DNA of 64,000 bases, taken from NCBI RefSeq assembly GCF_000987765.1, contig NZ_LAHP01000009.1, positions 1 to 64,000 of the forward strand, written 5' to 3'. Below, piece by piece: positions 45,459 to 55,494 of the stretch (within the stretch, counting starts at the first letter, position 1; every line of letters starts with the position of its first letter). The position numbers and the translations under genes were made by a program. The stretch comes from Arsukibacterium sp. MJ3. GTDB lineage: Bacteria; Pseudomonadota; Gammaproteobacteria; Enterobacterales; Alteromonadaceae. The notes under the pieces were generated by a model, which did no database searches, was not told the DNA's origin, and was given only the letters and a program-made list of their open reading frames with translations.

Positions 45459-46496
45459 ATGAACCAAAAAAAAACCGCGCTGGTGGTTTGTCCGGGGCGT
45501 GGCAGTTATAACCGCAGCGAGCTAGGCTATATTCAGCAGCAGCTGAAAGCACACTCCGAAAAGCCAGGCTTGCTGCAACAATTTGATGCGGTTCGCACTG
45601 AATTACAGTTACCCACCATCACGGCGCTGGATACTGCCGCGCAATTTAACAGCCGTGAGCATTTAAAAGCTGACAATGCCGCCGCGTTAATTTTTAGTGC
45701 CGGCCTGATTGATTTTGCCCAGATTAACCGTGATAAATTCGATATCGTGGCGTTAACGGGCAATTCAATGGGCTGGTATACCGCACTCGGTTGCGCCGGT
45801 GTCTGGCAGGGCAAAGCCAGCATGTTACTGGTAACCAGTATGGCTCAGCTTACGGCTAATGCAGCCGGGGCACAATTTATTTACCCGTTGCTTAACAGTG
45901 ATTGGCAACCTGATGCGGCCAAGCAAGCCCGAGTAGCCGAGCAATTACAGTTACACCACGGCGAGTTGTTTATGTCGATTGAATATGGCGGTTATGCTGT
46001 GCTGGCGGGCAGCCATAGTGCAGTGCAAGCTGCAATGCAGGCATTGCCTGTTTGCGATGAGCGCTTTCCATTATTATTGCCGGGGCATGCGGCGTTTCAC
46101 AGCCCGCTTATGCTGCCTGCCGCCGAGCAGGCACAGGCTAGCTGGAGTGAGCAATATTTTGCTACGCCCCAGCTACCGCTGATTGATGGTCGCGGCGTTA
46201 TTTGGCCGGGTAATCTGGCTAATGCTGCAGCGTTGAAAACCTATACCTTAGGCCAACAGGTAACTGAAACCTTCCATTTTAGCCGGGCGTTGCAAGTGGC
46301 CGTCAAAGAGTTTGCACCTGAGCATATTATTTTGCTGGGGCCGGGTAGTGGCTTAGGTAGCGCCGTGGCACAAAGCCTTATTGCCATTAACTGGCAGGGG
46401 CTTAGCAGCAAACAAGACTTTATGGCTGATCAACAAGCCGAGCTGCCATATGTGCTCAGTATGGGCTTGTCTGAGCAGCGGCCGTTTCTGACGTAA
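45459..46496 (+). CDS. FabD-like acyltransferase
   Basis: 345-residue member of the malonyl-CoA:ACP transacylase fold. Nucleophile Ser103 is in LTGNSMGWYTA and the catalytic His214 in GHAAFHSPLM. The helix that in FabD carries the Arg binding the malonyl carboxylate (E. coli LVEMRGKFM) reads LVTSMAQLT here, so that Arg appears missing and a non-carboxylated acyl group is likelier. ATG 13 bp after the fused E1 stop makes it the third gene of the gcdH cluster. It may transfer or hydrolyse the acyl product of E1; no ACP or ketosynthase gene is nearby. Confidence 0.8.
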   Translation: MNQKKTALVVCPGRGSYNRSELGYIQQQLKAHSEKPGLLQQFDAVRTELQLPTITALDTAAQFNSREHLKADNAAALIFSAGLIDFAQINRDKFDIVALTGNSMGWYTALGCAGVWQGKASMLLVTSMAQLTANAAGAQFIYPLLNSDWQPDAAKQARVAEQLQLHHGELFMSIEYGGYAVLAGSHSAVQAAMQALPVCDERFPLLLPGHAAFHSPLMLPAAEQAQASWSEQYFATPQLPLIDGRGVIWPGNLANAAALKTYTLGQQVTETFHFSRALQVAVKEFAPEHIILLGPGSGLGSAVAQSLIAINWQGLSSKQDFMADQQAELPYVLSMGLSEQRPFLT

Positions 46497-46597
46497 CCAC
46501 TTGCTTTTAAGCTTTATTTTATATATTTACTCCTATAATACACCTGGCTATTGCAGCGTAAAAAGGCATTAACAACGCGCAAGAGGGTAGTTTTTTC

Positions 46598-46626
46598 TTG
46601 ATAACATACAGCCATGTATGTATATT
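46598..46626 (+). promoter_or_regulatory. Promoter with embedded AcrR-like operator for acrAB-type operon
   Basis: TTGATA (46598-46603) and TATATT (46621-46626) are separated by exactly 17 bp. The spacer holds ACATACA-GCCA-TGTATGT (46604-46621), a perfect 7-bp inverted repeat resembling the E. coli AcrR operator, which also pairs ACATACA with TGTATGT. A TetR-family repressor bound here would block the polymerase directly. The likely repressor gene is 51037-51657. Confidence 0.75.
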
Positions 46627-46730
46627 ACGCTGCTAAGCTTAATGTAGCAGACAGGTGCTGTGTGCTGACATTAGCTCTTGGGTAAAACGTGCTCGTATCA
46701 CACTGTCGAAAAGGTAATACAGGATAAACT

Positions 46731-47873
46731 ATGCAACTGAAAACGTCGTGGGGTAAACCGCTGGCCGCATTACTAAGCGTAAGTGTTTTAATGTTAGCAG
46801 GTTGCAGCGAGCCCCCGGCCAGTGCAGCACAAGGCCAGCCAGTTCCTGAAGTTGCTGTGGTCACTTTACGCATAAGTAGTGTGGCATTAACCACTGAGTT
46901 ACCCGGCCGTACTACTGATTACCGCCACGCCGAGATCCGGCCGCAGGTTAGCGGTATTTTACAACAACGCTTATTTACCGAAGGCCAGCAAGTACAAGCC
47001 GGCCAGTTGCTGTATAAAATTGACCCCGCTACTTATCAGGCCGCCTTAAGTAGTGCTGATGCTGCGTTAAGTAGCGCCCAGGCACTGCAGCACAACGCCA
47101 GTTTAAAAGCTAAGCGCATTAAGGGCTTACTGGGCAGTAATGTGGTAAGCCAGCAAGATTATGACGATGCCAATGCCAGTCTGATGCAGGCCGATGCGGC
47201 CGTCGCCAGCGCCGACGCGGCGTTATTAACGGCCCAAATTAATCTGAACTACACCGACATAAAGGCGCCTATTGCTGGTCAGATTGGCCGTTCACTGGTA
47301 ACAGAAGGTGCCTTGTTAACCGCTAATCAGCCACAGGGCTTGGCGACTATCCGTCAGCTTGACCCTATTTATGTTGATTTAACGCAGTCCAGCACCGAGC
47401 TATTGCAGCTAAAACGTCAGTTACGTGCCGATGATGAGGCAGGTAAGGTTAGCGTTGAATTACTGTTGGATGACGGCAGCCGTTATGACGAGCCTGGTAA
47501 ATTACAATTTTCAGAAGTCAATGTTGACCCCGGTACCGGCATGGTGACGCTAAGGGCGGTATTCCCCAATAGCGATGCTTATTTATTACCCGGTATGTTT
47601 GTTCGTGCCCGCCTGCATCATGGTACTGACGACCAGGCGATATTGGTGCCACAAAAAGCGGTTAGCCGCACGCCAAAAGGTGACGCTACGGTGCTGTTGG
47701 TTGATAGTGACAATAAGGTAGTGCTGCGGCCAATTACTCTCGGTGCAAGTTATGGCCAACACTGGCTGGTGACGTCGGGCCTTAATAGTGGCGAACGGGT
47801 TATTGTTACGGGTTTACAAAAAGTGCGGCCGGGTGCCAAGGTCACGGTAATTAGCGCAGCAGACGGAGAATAA
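46731..47873 (+). CDS. Multidrug RND periplasmic adaptor (AcrA/MexA family)
   Basis: 380-residue lipoprotein (lipobox MLAGC) linking the RND pump to a TolC channel. Lipoyl halves (VSGILQQRLFTEGQQVQAGQLLYKIDP split around a helical hairpin at about 90-160, and IKAPIAGQIGRSLVTEG), a beta-barrel (LDPIYVDLTQSS) and the membrane-proximal domain (QKAVSRTPKGDATVLLVD) match AcrA/MexA/TtgA. ATG with AGGA upstream. The pump gene starts 3 bp after the stop. No outer-membrane channel gene is adjacent; a separately encoded TolC is presumably used. Confidence 0.92.
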   Translation: MQLKTSWGKPLAALLSVSVLMLAGCSEPPASAAQGQPVPEVAVVTLRISSVALTTELPGRTTDYRHAEIRPQVSGILQQRLFTEGQQVQAGQLLYKIDPATYQAALSSADAALSSAQALQHNASLKAKRIKGLLGSNVVSQQDYDDANASLMQADAAVASADAALLTAQINLNYTDIKAPIAGQIGRSLVTEGALLTANQPQGLATIRQLDPIYVDLTQSSTELLQLKRQLRADDEAGKVSVELLLDDGSRYDEPGKLQFSEVNVDPGTGMVTLRAVFPNSDAYLLPGMFVRARLHHGTDDQAILVPQKAVSRTPKGDATVLLVDSDNKVVLRPITLGASYGQHWLVTSGLNSGERVIVTGLQKVRPGAKVTVISAADGE

Positions 47874-47876
47874 GCC

Positions 47877-50800
47877 ATGGCCAATTTTTTTATTAACCGG
47901 CCTATTTTTGCTTGGGTAATTGCGCTGGTGATTATGCTGGGCGGTTTGTTGTCAATTAAACAGCTGCCTATCGAGCAATACCCGCGAATTGCACCACCAG
48001 CCATCAGTATTAGTGCGTCTTATCGCGGTGCTTCAGCCCAAACGGCTGAAGATGCGGTAACGCAGGTTATCGAGCAGGCGATGAACGGCCTGGATAACCT
48101 GATGTACATGTCGGCCAACTCTGATTCATCGGGCAATATTAGTTTAACACTAACTTTTGAAACCGGTACCGATGCCGATATTGCCCAGGTACAGGTGCAA
48201 AATAAGCTGCAACAAGCCTTGCCATTATTACCGCAAGAAGTGCAACAAAATGGCGTACGGGTGGCCAAGTCCAGTGGCGGCTTTCTCATGGTGGTGGCCT
48301 TTATCTCAGAAGATGGCAGCCTGGAGCGGGATGATATTGCCGACTTTGTGGTTGCCAATATTAAAGATCCGCTTAGCCGCACCAATGGCGTCGGTAACGT
48401 GCAGGTGTTTGGTAGCCAATATGCCATGCGGGTGTGGTTAGATGCCGACAAGTTAAACCAATATCAACTTACCCCGGCTGACGTCACTGCAGCAATTAAA
48501 GTACAGAATAACCAGGTCACAGCAGGGCAGTTAGGTGGTGCGCCAGCCTTACCTGGCCAGCAATATAATGCGGCTATTCTGGCCCAAACCCGGCTGACCA
48601 CGGCGGAAGAATTTGGCCAAATTTTGCTAAAGGTTAATGCCGACGGGGCCATGGTAAAACTCAGTGACGTGGCGCGGGTTGAACTCGGTGGTGAAGACTA
48701 CTCGGTTATTGCCCGTTATAACGGCAAAATGGCCACTGGCTTAGCAATAGAGCTGGCGACAGGCGCCAATGCGCTTGATACTGCCGCGGCGGTAAAAGCA
48801 AAGCTGGCTGAATTAGCACCCTATTTTCCTGCCGGGTTAGCGACGGTTATTCCGTATGACACCACGCCCTTTGTTGAAGTATCGATAAACTCGGTAGTAC
48901 AAACCCTGATTGAAGCCATTATTTTAGTGTTTTTGGTAATGTATCTGTTTTTACAGAATTTTCGCGCAACCTTAATTCCAACGCTGGCGGTGCCGGTAGT
49001 ACTGCTGGGTACTTTTGGCATTATGTCGCTGTTTGGTTTTACCATTAATACCCTAACCATGTTTGGTATGGTGCTGGCGATTGGCTTGCTGGTTGATGAT
49101 GCCATTGTGGTGGTAGAAAACGTTGAGCGGGTAATGAGCGAAGAGGGCTTAAGCCCGGTTGAAGCAACGCGTAAGTCGATGGGCCAGATCACCGGTGCAC
49201 TGGTAGGTATCGGCTTAGTATTGTCGGCAGTGTTTGTACCTATGGCGTTTTTTGGCGGTGCAACCGGCGCTATTTATCAGCAGTTTTCTATTACTATTGT
49301 TACCGCCATGGCGTTGTCGGTGCTGGTCGCATTAATTTTTACCCCGGCACTGTGCGCTACCATGCTAAAACCAATTAAAGGCGGCCAGCATGCCAAACGC
49401 GGTTTCTTTGGTTGGTTTAACCGCGGGTTTGAGCATACCAATAACAATTATCAACGCGGTGTTGCTGGCATGCTGGCGCGACCAAAACGGTCGATGCTGG
49501 TGTATGGCGTTATCGTGGCGGTGATGGCGTTTATGTTTATGCGGTTGCCTACTTCGTTTTTACCGGAAGAAGATCAGGGTGTATTTTTAAGCTTAATTCA
49601 GTTACCTACCGGTGCCAGTCAAGAGCGTACCGAAGCGGTAATGGACAAAGTGGCCGCCCATTACACCAGCGAAGCGGCAGTGCAATCGGTATTTACCGTA
49701 TCGGGTTTTAGCTTTGCCGGGCGTGGTCAGAACATGGGCTTGGCGTTTGTGCGACTAACTGACTGGGATGAACGTGGGCCAGCCGATAGCGTACAAGCGG
49801 TTATTGGCCGGGCATCGGGTTTTTTTAGTACGGTAAAAGAAGCACAAATTTTTGCCTTTAACCTGCCACCTATTGCCGAACTGGGCCGCGCCACCGGGTT
49901 TTCATTATTTTTGCAAGACCGCGGCGGCGTAGGGCATAACGCACTTCTTAATGCCCGTAACCAGTTACTAGGCATGGCGGCAAAGCAACAAAATCTGGTG
50001 AGTGTGCGGCCGAACGGTATGGAAGATGCCGCACAATTGAAAATAGAAGTTGATCAGCTAAAAGCGCAGGCACTGGGCGTGTCATTAAGTAACATTAACC
50101 AAACGTTGGCAATTGGTTGGGGTTCGACCTATGTTAACGATTTTGTTGACCGTGGCCGGATAAAAAAAGTCTTTGTGCAGGCGGAGCCAGAATTTAGGAT
50201 GACACCGGAGGACATTAACCGTTGGTATGTCCGCAATAACAACGGCGAGATGGTGAGCTTTGCCTCTTTCGCCAGTAGCAACTGGGTATATGGCCCACAG
50301 CGGTTAGAGCGCTACAACGGGGTGTCTGCCATGGAAATTCAGGGTGAGCCTGCGCCAGGCGCCAGCTCGGGTGATGCCATGGCAACCATGGAGCAATTGA
50401 TCAGTCAGTTGCCAGCCGGTATTGGTTTTGAATGGACGGCAACCTCTTATCAGGAGAAGCTGTCGGGTTCGCAGGCACCGGCGTTATATGCCTTATCCAT
50501 ACTGGTGGTGTTTTTATGCTTGGCCGCATTGTATGAAAGCTGGAGCGTGCCTTTCGCCGTTATTCTGGTAATACCGCTTGGAATTATCGGTGCGTTAATA
50601 GCGGCTAATATGCGTGGTATGGGTAATGACGTGTATTTTCAGGTGGGGCTATTAACAACCATGGGCTTAGCCTCGAAAAACGCCATCTTAATTGTTGAAT
50701 TTGCCCGCGAATTACAACAGCAAGGCAAAGAGCTAACGGCGGCAATTTTAGAGGCGGTGCGCTTACGGCTGCGGCCAATTATTATGACGTCGATGGCGTT

Positions 50801-50981
50801 TTCATTAGGCGTATTACCGTTAGTTATTAGTAGTGGTGCCGGCTCGGCCAGTCGCAATGCTATTGGTACCGGTGTACTGGGTGGCATGATTTCGGCCACC
50901 ATACTTGCAGTGTTTTTAGTACCAGTGTTTTATTTGGTGGTAATGAAATTATTTAGCCGCTCAGCGCGTGCAGAACATTAA
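47877..50981 (+). CDS. Multidrug efflux RND pump (AcrB/MexB, HAE-1)
   Basis: 1034-residue proton-drug antiporter of the hydrophobe/amphiphile efflux family. The N-terminus [23 protein letters not shown] and [23 protein letters not shown] are nearly canonical. Proton-relay Asp pair in [18 protein letters not shown], and the later [12 protein letters not shown] and [12 protein letters not shown] segments, mark intact TM4, TM10 and TM12. Length is that of AcrB. It follows the adaptor by 3 bp and faces the TetR gene end to end. Confidence 0.95.
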   Translation: MANFFINRPIFAWVIALVIMLGGLLSIKQLPIEQYPRIAPPAISISASYRGASAQTAEDAVTQVIEQAMNGLDNLMYMSANSDSSGNISLTLTFETGTDADIAQVQVQNKLQQALPLLPQEVQQNGVRVAKSSGGFLMVVAFISEDGSLERDDIADFVVANIKDPLSRTNGVGNVQVFGSQYAMRVWLDADKLNQYQLTPADVTAAIKVQNNQVTAGQLGGAPALPGQQYNAAILAQTRLTTAEEFGQILLKVNADGAMVKLSDVARVELGGEDYSVIARYNGKMATGLAIELATGANALDTAAAVKAKLAELAPYFPAGLATVIPYDTTPFVEVSINSVVQTLIEAIILVFLVMYLFLQNFRATLIPTLAVPVVLLGTFGIMSLFGFTINTLTMFGMVLAIGLLVDDAIVVVENVERVMSEEGLSPVEATRKSMGQITGALVGIGLVLSAVFVPMAFFGGATGAIYQQFSITIVTAMALSVLVALIFTPALCATMLKPIKGGQHAKRGFFGWFNRGFEHTNNNYQRGVAGMLARPKRSMLVYGVIVAVMAFMFMRLPTSFLPEEDQGVFLSLIQLPTGASQERTEAVMDKVAAHYTSEAAVQSVFTVSGFSFAGRGQNMGLAFVRLTDWDERGPADSVQAVIGRASGFFSTVKEAQIFAFNLPPIAELGRATGFSLFLQDRGGVGHNALLNARNQLLGMAAKQQNLVSVRPNGMEDAAQLKIEVDQLKAQALGVSLSNINQTLAIGWGSTYVNDFVDRGRIKKVFVQAEPEFRMTPEDINRWYVRNNNGEMVSFASFASSNWVYGPQRLERYNGVSAMEIQGEPAPGASSGDAMATMEQLISQLPAGIGFEWTATSYQEKLSGSQAPALYALSILVVFLCLAALYESWSVPFAVILVIPLGIIGALIAANMRGMGNDVYFQVGLLTTMGLASKNAILIVEFARELQQQGKELTAAILEAVRLRLRPIIMTSMAFSLGVLPLVISSGAGSASRNAIGTGVLGGMISATILAVFLVPVFYLVVMKLFSRSARAEH

Positions 50982-51036
50982 GCTGGTGTGCTCAGGTTAG
51001 TACCTTTGCCAGCTAATCCGTTCAGTAATGGCGCGT

Positions 51037-51657
51037 TTAGCTGGCTTTTTTAAGGCCCAATAGCATGGCGTCTACTAAGGCCGGGGCATGTTGCTGTAAA
51101 TCACACTGCTGCGGTTTTAACAAAAAATGGCTAATAATGCCGCCAACATACATATGCAATGCAATGGCCGCTAACCTTGGGCTAATGCCCGTGCGCAGCA
51201 TGCCAGCTTGTTCGGCCCGTTCAAACGCCCGCTGCATTACCGCTACGGCTTCTTCGTCCAATTTGTCTTGTTGATTTACCGCCGGGTTTAGCTCGTTAAT
51301 GTATTCGCAACGATGAAACACTATAGTTAGTACCCGGTGATGCCGTGCGCTGGAGGCAATTAATCGTAAACCGTTACTCATTAATTCATGCAACTGAGTA
51401 AAGGGATCGGCATCTGGGTTGTTATCTACCGCTGCCAGCAAATGCTGAAACGGTAACCTTACCCGCTCTAACATGGCGTTAAATAAATCTGCTTTATTTT
51501 CAAAGTGCCAGTAAATGGCGCCGCGGGTTACTCCGGCCGCCACGGCAATTTTTTCCAGCGTAGTGCGTGACACACCGTGTTCAAAAAATAGCACTTCGGC
51601 GGCATCTAAAATAGCAGCGCGGGTGCTTTCTGCTTCGGCTTTGGTACGTCTGGCCAT
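51037..51657 (-). CDS. TetR-family repressor, AcrR/TtgR-like
   Basis: 206-residue regulator. The N-terminal helix-turn-helix (ILDAAEVLFFEHGVSRTTLEKIAVAAGVTRGAIYWHFENKADLF) is very close to AcrR/TtgR/MexR-type TetR repressors of RND pumps, and the C-terminal ligand domain (FHRCEYINELNPAVNQQ, IALHMYVGGIISHFLL) is of the same subgroup. It is convergent with the pump genes rather than divergent from their promoter as in E. coli, so its presumed operator at 46604-46621 is more than 4 kb away. Control of its own gene is not evident. Confidence 0.9.
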   Translation of the reverse strand: MARRTKAEAESTRAAILDAAEVLFFEHGVSRTTLEKIAVAAGVTRGAIYWHFENKADLFNAMLERVRLPFQHLLAAVDNNPDADPFTQLHELMSNGLRLIASSARHHRVLTIVFHRCEYINELNPAVNQQDKLDEEAVAVMQRAFERAEQAGMLRTGISPRLAAIALHMYVGGIISHFLLKPQQCDLQQHAPALVDAMLLGLKKAS

Positions 51658-51764
51658 AGTTAATTTGCTGAAAAGGGGTTAAAAAATAGCATGCGTTAAT
51701 ACTAACAGATCCTTTGTTATAGCCCTAATGGCAATAAGGGCTGCAGCAGTAGCTTGTTGGTGGC

Positions 51765-52454
51765 TTAGCGCACGATAAAATCAAAATATTGCTCAGTATA
51801 TACCGGCGGCTGATGGGTAAAATGCCACCACTCCATGTTGTATACCTTAAAGCCTGCTGCCAGCATAATACTTTCCAGTAGTTGCCGGTTAGCCAGTTGG
51901 GTTTGGTTAATTGCCGGGTGACCAATATTTGATATCGGGTCAAACAAATCAAACGGCGAGCCCATATCCAATGCTTGCCACTGGCCGTTGGTGTCGCGGC
52001 GAGCCAGCGTTAAGTCAACAGTGCTGCCCCGGCTATGGCCAGATTGTTCAGCAATATAGTCACCCACCAGCTGGTCTTTGTTCAGGTTTGGGTAATAGTC
52101 TGCCTTGGTGCTGATATCGGTTAAGTCACTGGCCCAGCGCATAAAATGGTTAACCGCCCGTTGTGGCCGGTAACAATCAAAAATCCATAGCGTTAAACCT
52201 TTGGCAGCAGCAGTTTGCTGCGCCTGCACCAGTGCCAGGGCGGCATTATCTTGTAAATAACATTTATTAGCCTGATAACCCTCTACCGGGCTGCCAACAA
52301 AATTATTGCTACCAAGGTAAGCCATATGAATTTGTGCTGCGGGCAGCAACGTTGCCACATCAGTAAAATCGGCTGGTACGCTGGGCTCGGTCTTTTCGGC
52401 CGCCGTGAGCAAGGGGCTAGCCACTAACAATAATGTTATCAAGGCAGTTTTCAT
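51765..52454 (-). CDS. ddpX: D-alanyl-D-alanine dipeptidase (VanX/DdpX family), exported
   Basis: 229-residue zinc dipeptidase hydrolysing D-Ala-D-Ala. Signature SGHSRGSTVDLTL gives the zinc ligands His and Asp, and MEWWHFT the catalytic Glu and third ligand His; IFDCYRPQRAV is also typical. A signal peptide (MKTALITLLLVASPLLTAA) places it in the periplasm, unlike cytoplasmic VanX, so nutrient or cell-wall salvage is more likely than vancomycin resistance. Its ATG overlaps the antiporter gene stop by 4 bp. Confidence 0.92.
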   Translation of the reverse strand: MKTALITLLLVASPLLTAAEKTEPSVPADFTDVATLLPAAQIHMAYLGSNNFVGSPVEGYQANKCYLQDNAALALVQAQQTAAAKGLTLWIFDCYRPQRAVNHFMRWASDLTDISTKADYYPNLNKDQLVGDYIAEQSGHSRGSTVDLTLARRDTNGQWQALDMGSPFDLFDPISNIGHPAINQTQLANRQLLESIMLAAGFKVYNMEWWHFTHQPPVYTEQYFDFIVR

Positions 52455-53842
52455 ATCATTATTACTCCGGCAATCACAAAGCTAAGTAAGGCGATAACGC
52501 CGCTTACCAAGGCATAAGGCAGCTGCGTTTTCACATGTTCCAGTAAATCACAGCCAGCAGCTACCGAGCTTACCGCAGTGCTGTCTGAAATAGGCGAGCA
52601 GTGATCGCCAAACACCCCGCCACTTAAAATAGCAGCCAGAATAAGTTGTGGTGGCAAACCGAGCAGGCTGACCATTGGCATCCCAATAGGGATCAGAATA
52701 GCAAAGGTGCCCCAGCTGGTGCCGGTGGTAAAGGATATTAACGCGCCGGCTAAAAACAACAGCGCCGGAATAAGTACCTGCGGCAAGCTTTGGTCAACAA
52801 TACTGGCAATAAAAGTACCGGTGCCCAGCAATTTCAAACTGGAGCCCAGTGATAGCGACAACAGCACTATAGTTACCAACGGCAGTAATTCGCTAATACC
52901 TTTAAAGCCAATATCAACCAGTTGCTGGTGAGCAAAACGGCGGCTTAATAACATCATGGCATACACCACCACACAAGCCAGCGCTGTAGCATAGAGCACC
53001 GACTTAGATCCCGAGCCCTGCACTAGCTGGCCGTTGCCGGTTAATAACATAAAACCCAGCATGGCGCTAACCAAGGTTACTAACGGCACTAACATATAAG
53101 CCGGGTGGCTTGGTGCAGTTTCAATTTCACTGTGATGTGACAACGTATGCAGCTGCTGCTCTGATTGACGCATGGGGCCGTATACCTTGCCGCTAATAAT
53201 GGTGTACAGCACTACTACCAAAGTGATCAGCGCATAAAAATTAAGCGGAATAGTACCAATCAGAATAGCCACCGGGCTTTGTGGTAAATCATAAGTGCTG
53301 AGTAACCCAAGGATATAAGCACCCCAGCCATTTAATAAAATTAAAATACAAATAGGCGCACTGGTGCTGTCAATAATGTAGGCCAGCCTGGCCCGGCTCA
53401 TTTTAAATTTATCGAACAGGCCGCGAGAACTGATGCCGGCAGTAAGCGAACTAAGATTCGATTCAATAAAGGTAACACTGCTAATAAAAAAGGTTAGTAA
53501 CCCGGCCTGACGACCGTTGCGGGCAATACCCCGGTTGACCAGCATGGCGACAGTAGCCGACACCCCGCCCGAATAGCGCATATAGGCCAATAAGCCACCG
53601 ACTAGTAAAGAGAACATTAAAATACGCGCGTTGTCGGCGTCGCCGGTAACGGCAATAATTCGCTCCAGCGTTTGAATGCTGCCATCGAGTAATAAACCGG
53701 CACCAAAGCTCTGGCCGTTTTGCATGAAGATCAACAGTTCAGAGGTACATAGCGATAACAGTAGTGCCAGAATCACTTCTTTGCGCCACAATACCACCGT
53801 AATGGCCACCAGCGCCGGAAGTAGGGTTAACCAATCTGCCAC
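52451..53842 (-). CDS. Na+/H+ antiporter, NhaC family
   Basis: 463-residue membrane protein with about eleven or twelve helices. Start GTG with AGGAG 7 nt upstream. The SLTAGISSRGLFDKFKMSRARLAYIIDSTSAPICIL stretch and the second-half FTTGTSWGTFAILIPIGMPM and GGVFGDHCSPISDSTAVSS are the pseudo-symmetric motifs of the NhaC family. It is coupled to the D-Ala-D-Ala dipeptidase gene by a 4-bp overlap. Some relatives carry amino acids or dicarboxylates, so import of D-alanine or dipeptide is an open alternative to sodium export. Confidence 0.9.
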   Translation of the reverse strand: MADWLTLLPALVAITVVLWRKEVILALLLSLCTSELLIFMQNGQSFGAGLLLDGSIQTLERIIAVTGDADNARILMFSLLVGGLLAYMRYSGGVSATVAMLVNRGIARNGRQAGLLTFFISSVTFIESNLSSLTAGISSRGLFDKFKMSRARLAYIIDSTSAPICILILLNGWGAYILGLLSTYDLPQSPVAILIGTIPLNFYALITLVVVLYTIISGKVYGPMRQSEQQLHTLSHHSEIETAPSHPAYMLVPLVTLVSAMLGFMLLTGNGQLVQGSGSKSVLYATALACVVVYAMMLLSRRFAHQQLVDIGFKGISELLPLVTIVLLSLSLGSSLKLLGTGTFIASIVDQSLPQVLIPALLFLAGALISFTTGTSWGTFAILIPIGMPMVSLLGLPPQLILAAILSGGVFGDHCSPISDSTAVSSVAAGCDLLEHVKTQLPYALVSGVIALLSFVIAGVIMI

Positions 53843-54057
53843 TGTAGGCTCCTATATTGATCTGTTAGTCAGGTTAAGTTGTTAATGTAAGTTGTTAGGA
53901 TAAGGCGTTAGAACAATTAATATGGCAAACTGTTACTTTTATACAGATAACCACAGCCTTGGGCAAGCCAGCTTTTGGCTATTATGCGCAGTAGCGCGGG
54001 CTATGTTATGTTTAGCTTAGTCTGGTGGAGATTAACGTGATACTTAAAGAGGATGCC

Positions 54058-55473
54058 ATGTTAAAGCAACTATCGTTATGGTTAGCACTAAGTGCGGTGT
54101 TATCAGGGCCGGCTACTGCAGCAGATTATGCCGAATTCACCGCACCTGGCCTGGCGAAAAGCCCGCTAACTCACAGCGATATTGCGCCGCTGATTACCTA
54201 TTATCAGCAACAAGACTGGCTTGAGGTCACCGAGCTTGGTCGCTCGGTAGAACAGCGGCCGGTTTATTTGTTTAAAATTGGCCAGGGTGAACGCAAAGTG
54301 CTGGCCTGGTCGCAAATGCATGGCGATGAACCTACCGCCACCGCGGCTATTTTCGATTTGCTTGCGGTACTTGATGCGCAGCAACAGGCGAAAACTGCTC
54401 AGGCTAGCTGGCAAGACCAGGTAACCTTATATTTAATACCAATGCTTAACCCGGATGGGGCAGAGCGCAACAGTCGTTTTAATGCGCTTGATATTGATAT
54501 TAATCGCGATGCCTTAGCGTTACAAACGCCCGAGGGGCAAATATTGATGCAAGCCGCACTGCACATCAAGCCGCATTATGCTTTTAATTTACACGATCAA
54601 AACCGCTACCATGCCTCTGGCGATAACAAAAAGCCGGCAACCATTTCATTATTGGCACCAGCTTATAATAGCGCGCGTGACATTAACCCCAGCCGTCGGG
54701 CTGCTATGCAGCTTATCAGTTTAGTGAAACCGATGCTGGATAGCGCCATACCGCAACAATTAGGCCGCTATGATGACAGTTATTCAATTCGCTCCTTTGG
54801 TGACACCTTCTCGGCTATGGGTATGAGTACCATCTTAGTGGAAGCAGGTGGCCAGTTTAATGACCCTCTTCGCCAGCAAGCCCGCCAGTTAAACCTGCAA
54901 TTGTATTTAAAGTGGTTAGCGGCCATTGGCAGTGGCAGTTATCGTGATTATGACGTAAGCGGTTATCAGGCTATTCCGATGAATAACAGTGGCGGCATGA
55001 AAGACTTAATTATTAGTCACGTCGGTTTGCAACAAGCCGATGGCAGTGGCCAACTGGCACAGGTAGATTTAGCGTTTACCGCCGGTGGCAATGGCCGGGG
55101 CAGTGTTGTGCTGGATGAAATAGGTGATGCCAGTATCTATGGCGGTTACCATACACTGGATGCCAGCGGCTTACTTTACAGCGCGGGTAAGGCTTACCCA
55201 CTAAGTAAGCCTGTTGAGTTAAGCACGGCGCAGTATTTAAAGCTACTGGCAGACGGCTACAGTCATTTTACTGGCAAGGCCAGCTTACTGACCAATAACT
55301 CGGGTTTGCCGGTGGCAATTAACCCGCGGGGCCTTAATAAACTTTGGCCACAGCGGCAACTTACCACTACTTTTTTATTGAGCAAAGACCAGGCCGTGCA
55401 ACTGGCAGTGGTGAATGGCCGGCTGATCAAGCTGGCTGATGCCAGCCTGACAGACCCTTTTACCGGTAACTAA
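54058..55473 (+). CDS. M14 family zinc carboxypeptidase, exported
   Basis: 471 residues from ATG at 54058 (GAGG 6 nt upstream; a GTG at 54025 is less likely). The signal peptide ends ATAA. Zinc ligands are in SQMHGDEPTATAA (His and Glu) and NLHDQNRYH (His); the substrate Arg lies in DINRDA and the catalytic Glu in TILVEAGGQF. About 150 C-terminal residues form an extra beta-rich part. It should trim peptides, possibly cell-wall peptides, in the periplasm. Single gene. Confidence 0.88.
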   Translation: MLKQLSLWLALSAVLSGPATAADYAEFTAPGLAKSPLTHSDIAPLITYYQQQDWLEVTELGRSVEQRPVYLFKIGQGERKVLAWSQMHGDEPTATAAIFDLLAVLDAQQQAKTAQASWQDQVTLYLIPMLNPDGAERNSRFNALDIDINRDALALQTPEGQILMQAALHIKPHYAFNLHDQNRYHASGDNKKPATISLLAPAYNSARDINPSRRAAMQLISLVKPMLDSAIPQQLGRYDDSYSIRSFGDTFSAMGMSTILVEAGGQFNDPLRQQARQLNLQLYLKWLAAIGSGSYRDYDVSGYQAIPMNNSGGMKDLIISHVGLQQADGSGQLAQVDLAFTAGGNGRGSVVLDEIGDASIYGGYHTLDASGLLYSAGKAYPLSKPVELSTAQYLKLLADGYSHFTGKASLLTNNSGLPVAINPRGLNKLWPQRQLTTTFLLSKDQAVQLAVVNGRLIKLADASLTDPFTGN

Positions 55474-55494
55474 GGTCGTGGTAACAGGGCGGCT

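Noticed and set aside
51765-52454. Vancomycin resistance (vanX)
   Set aside because: There is no vanH, vanA or vanRS, the host is Gram-negative and the protein has a signal peptide, so a salvage role is more likely.
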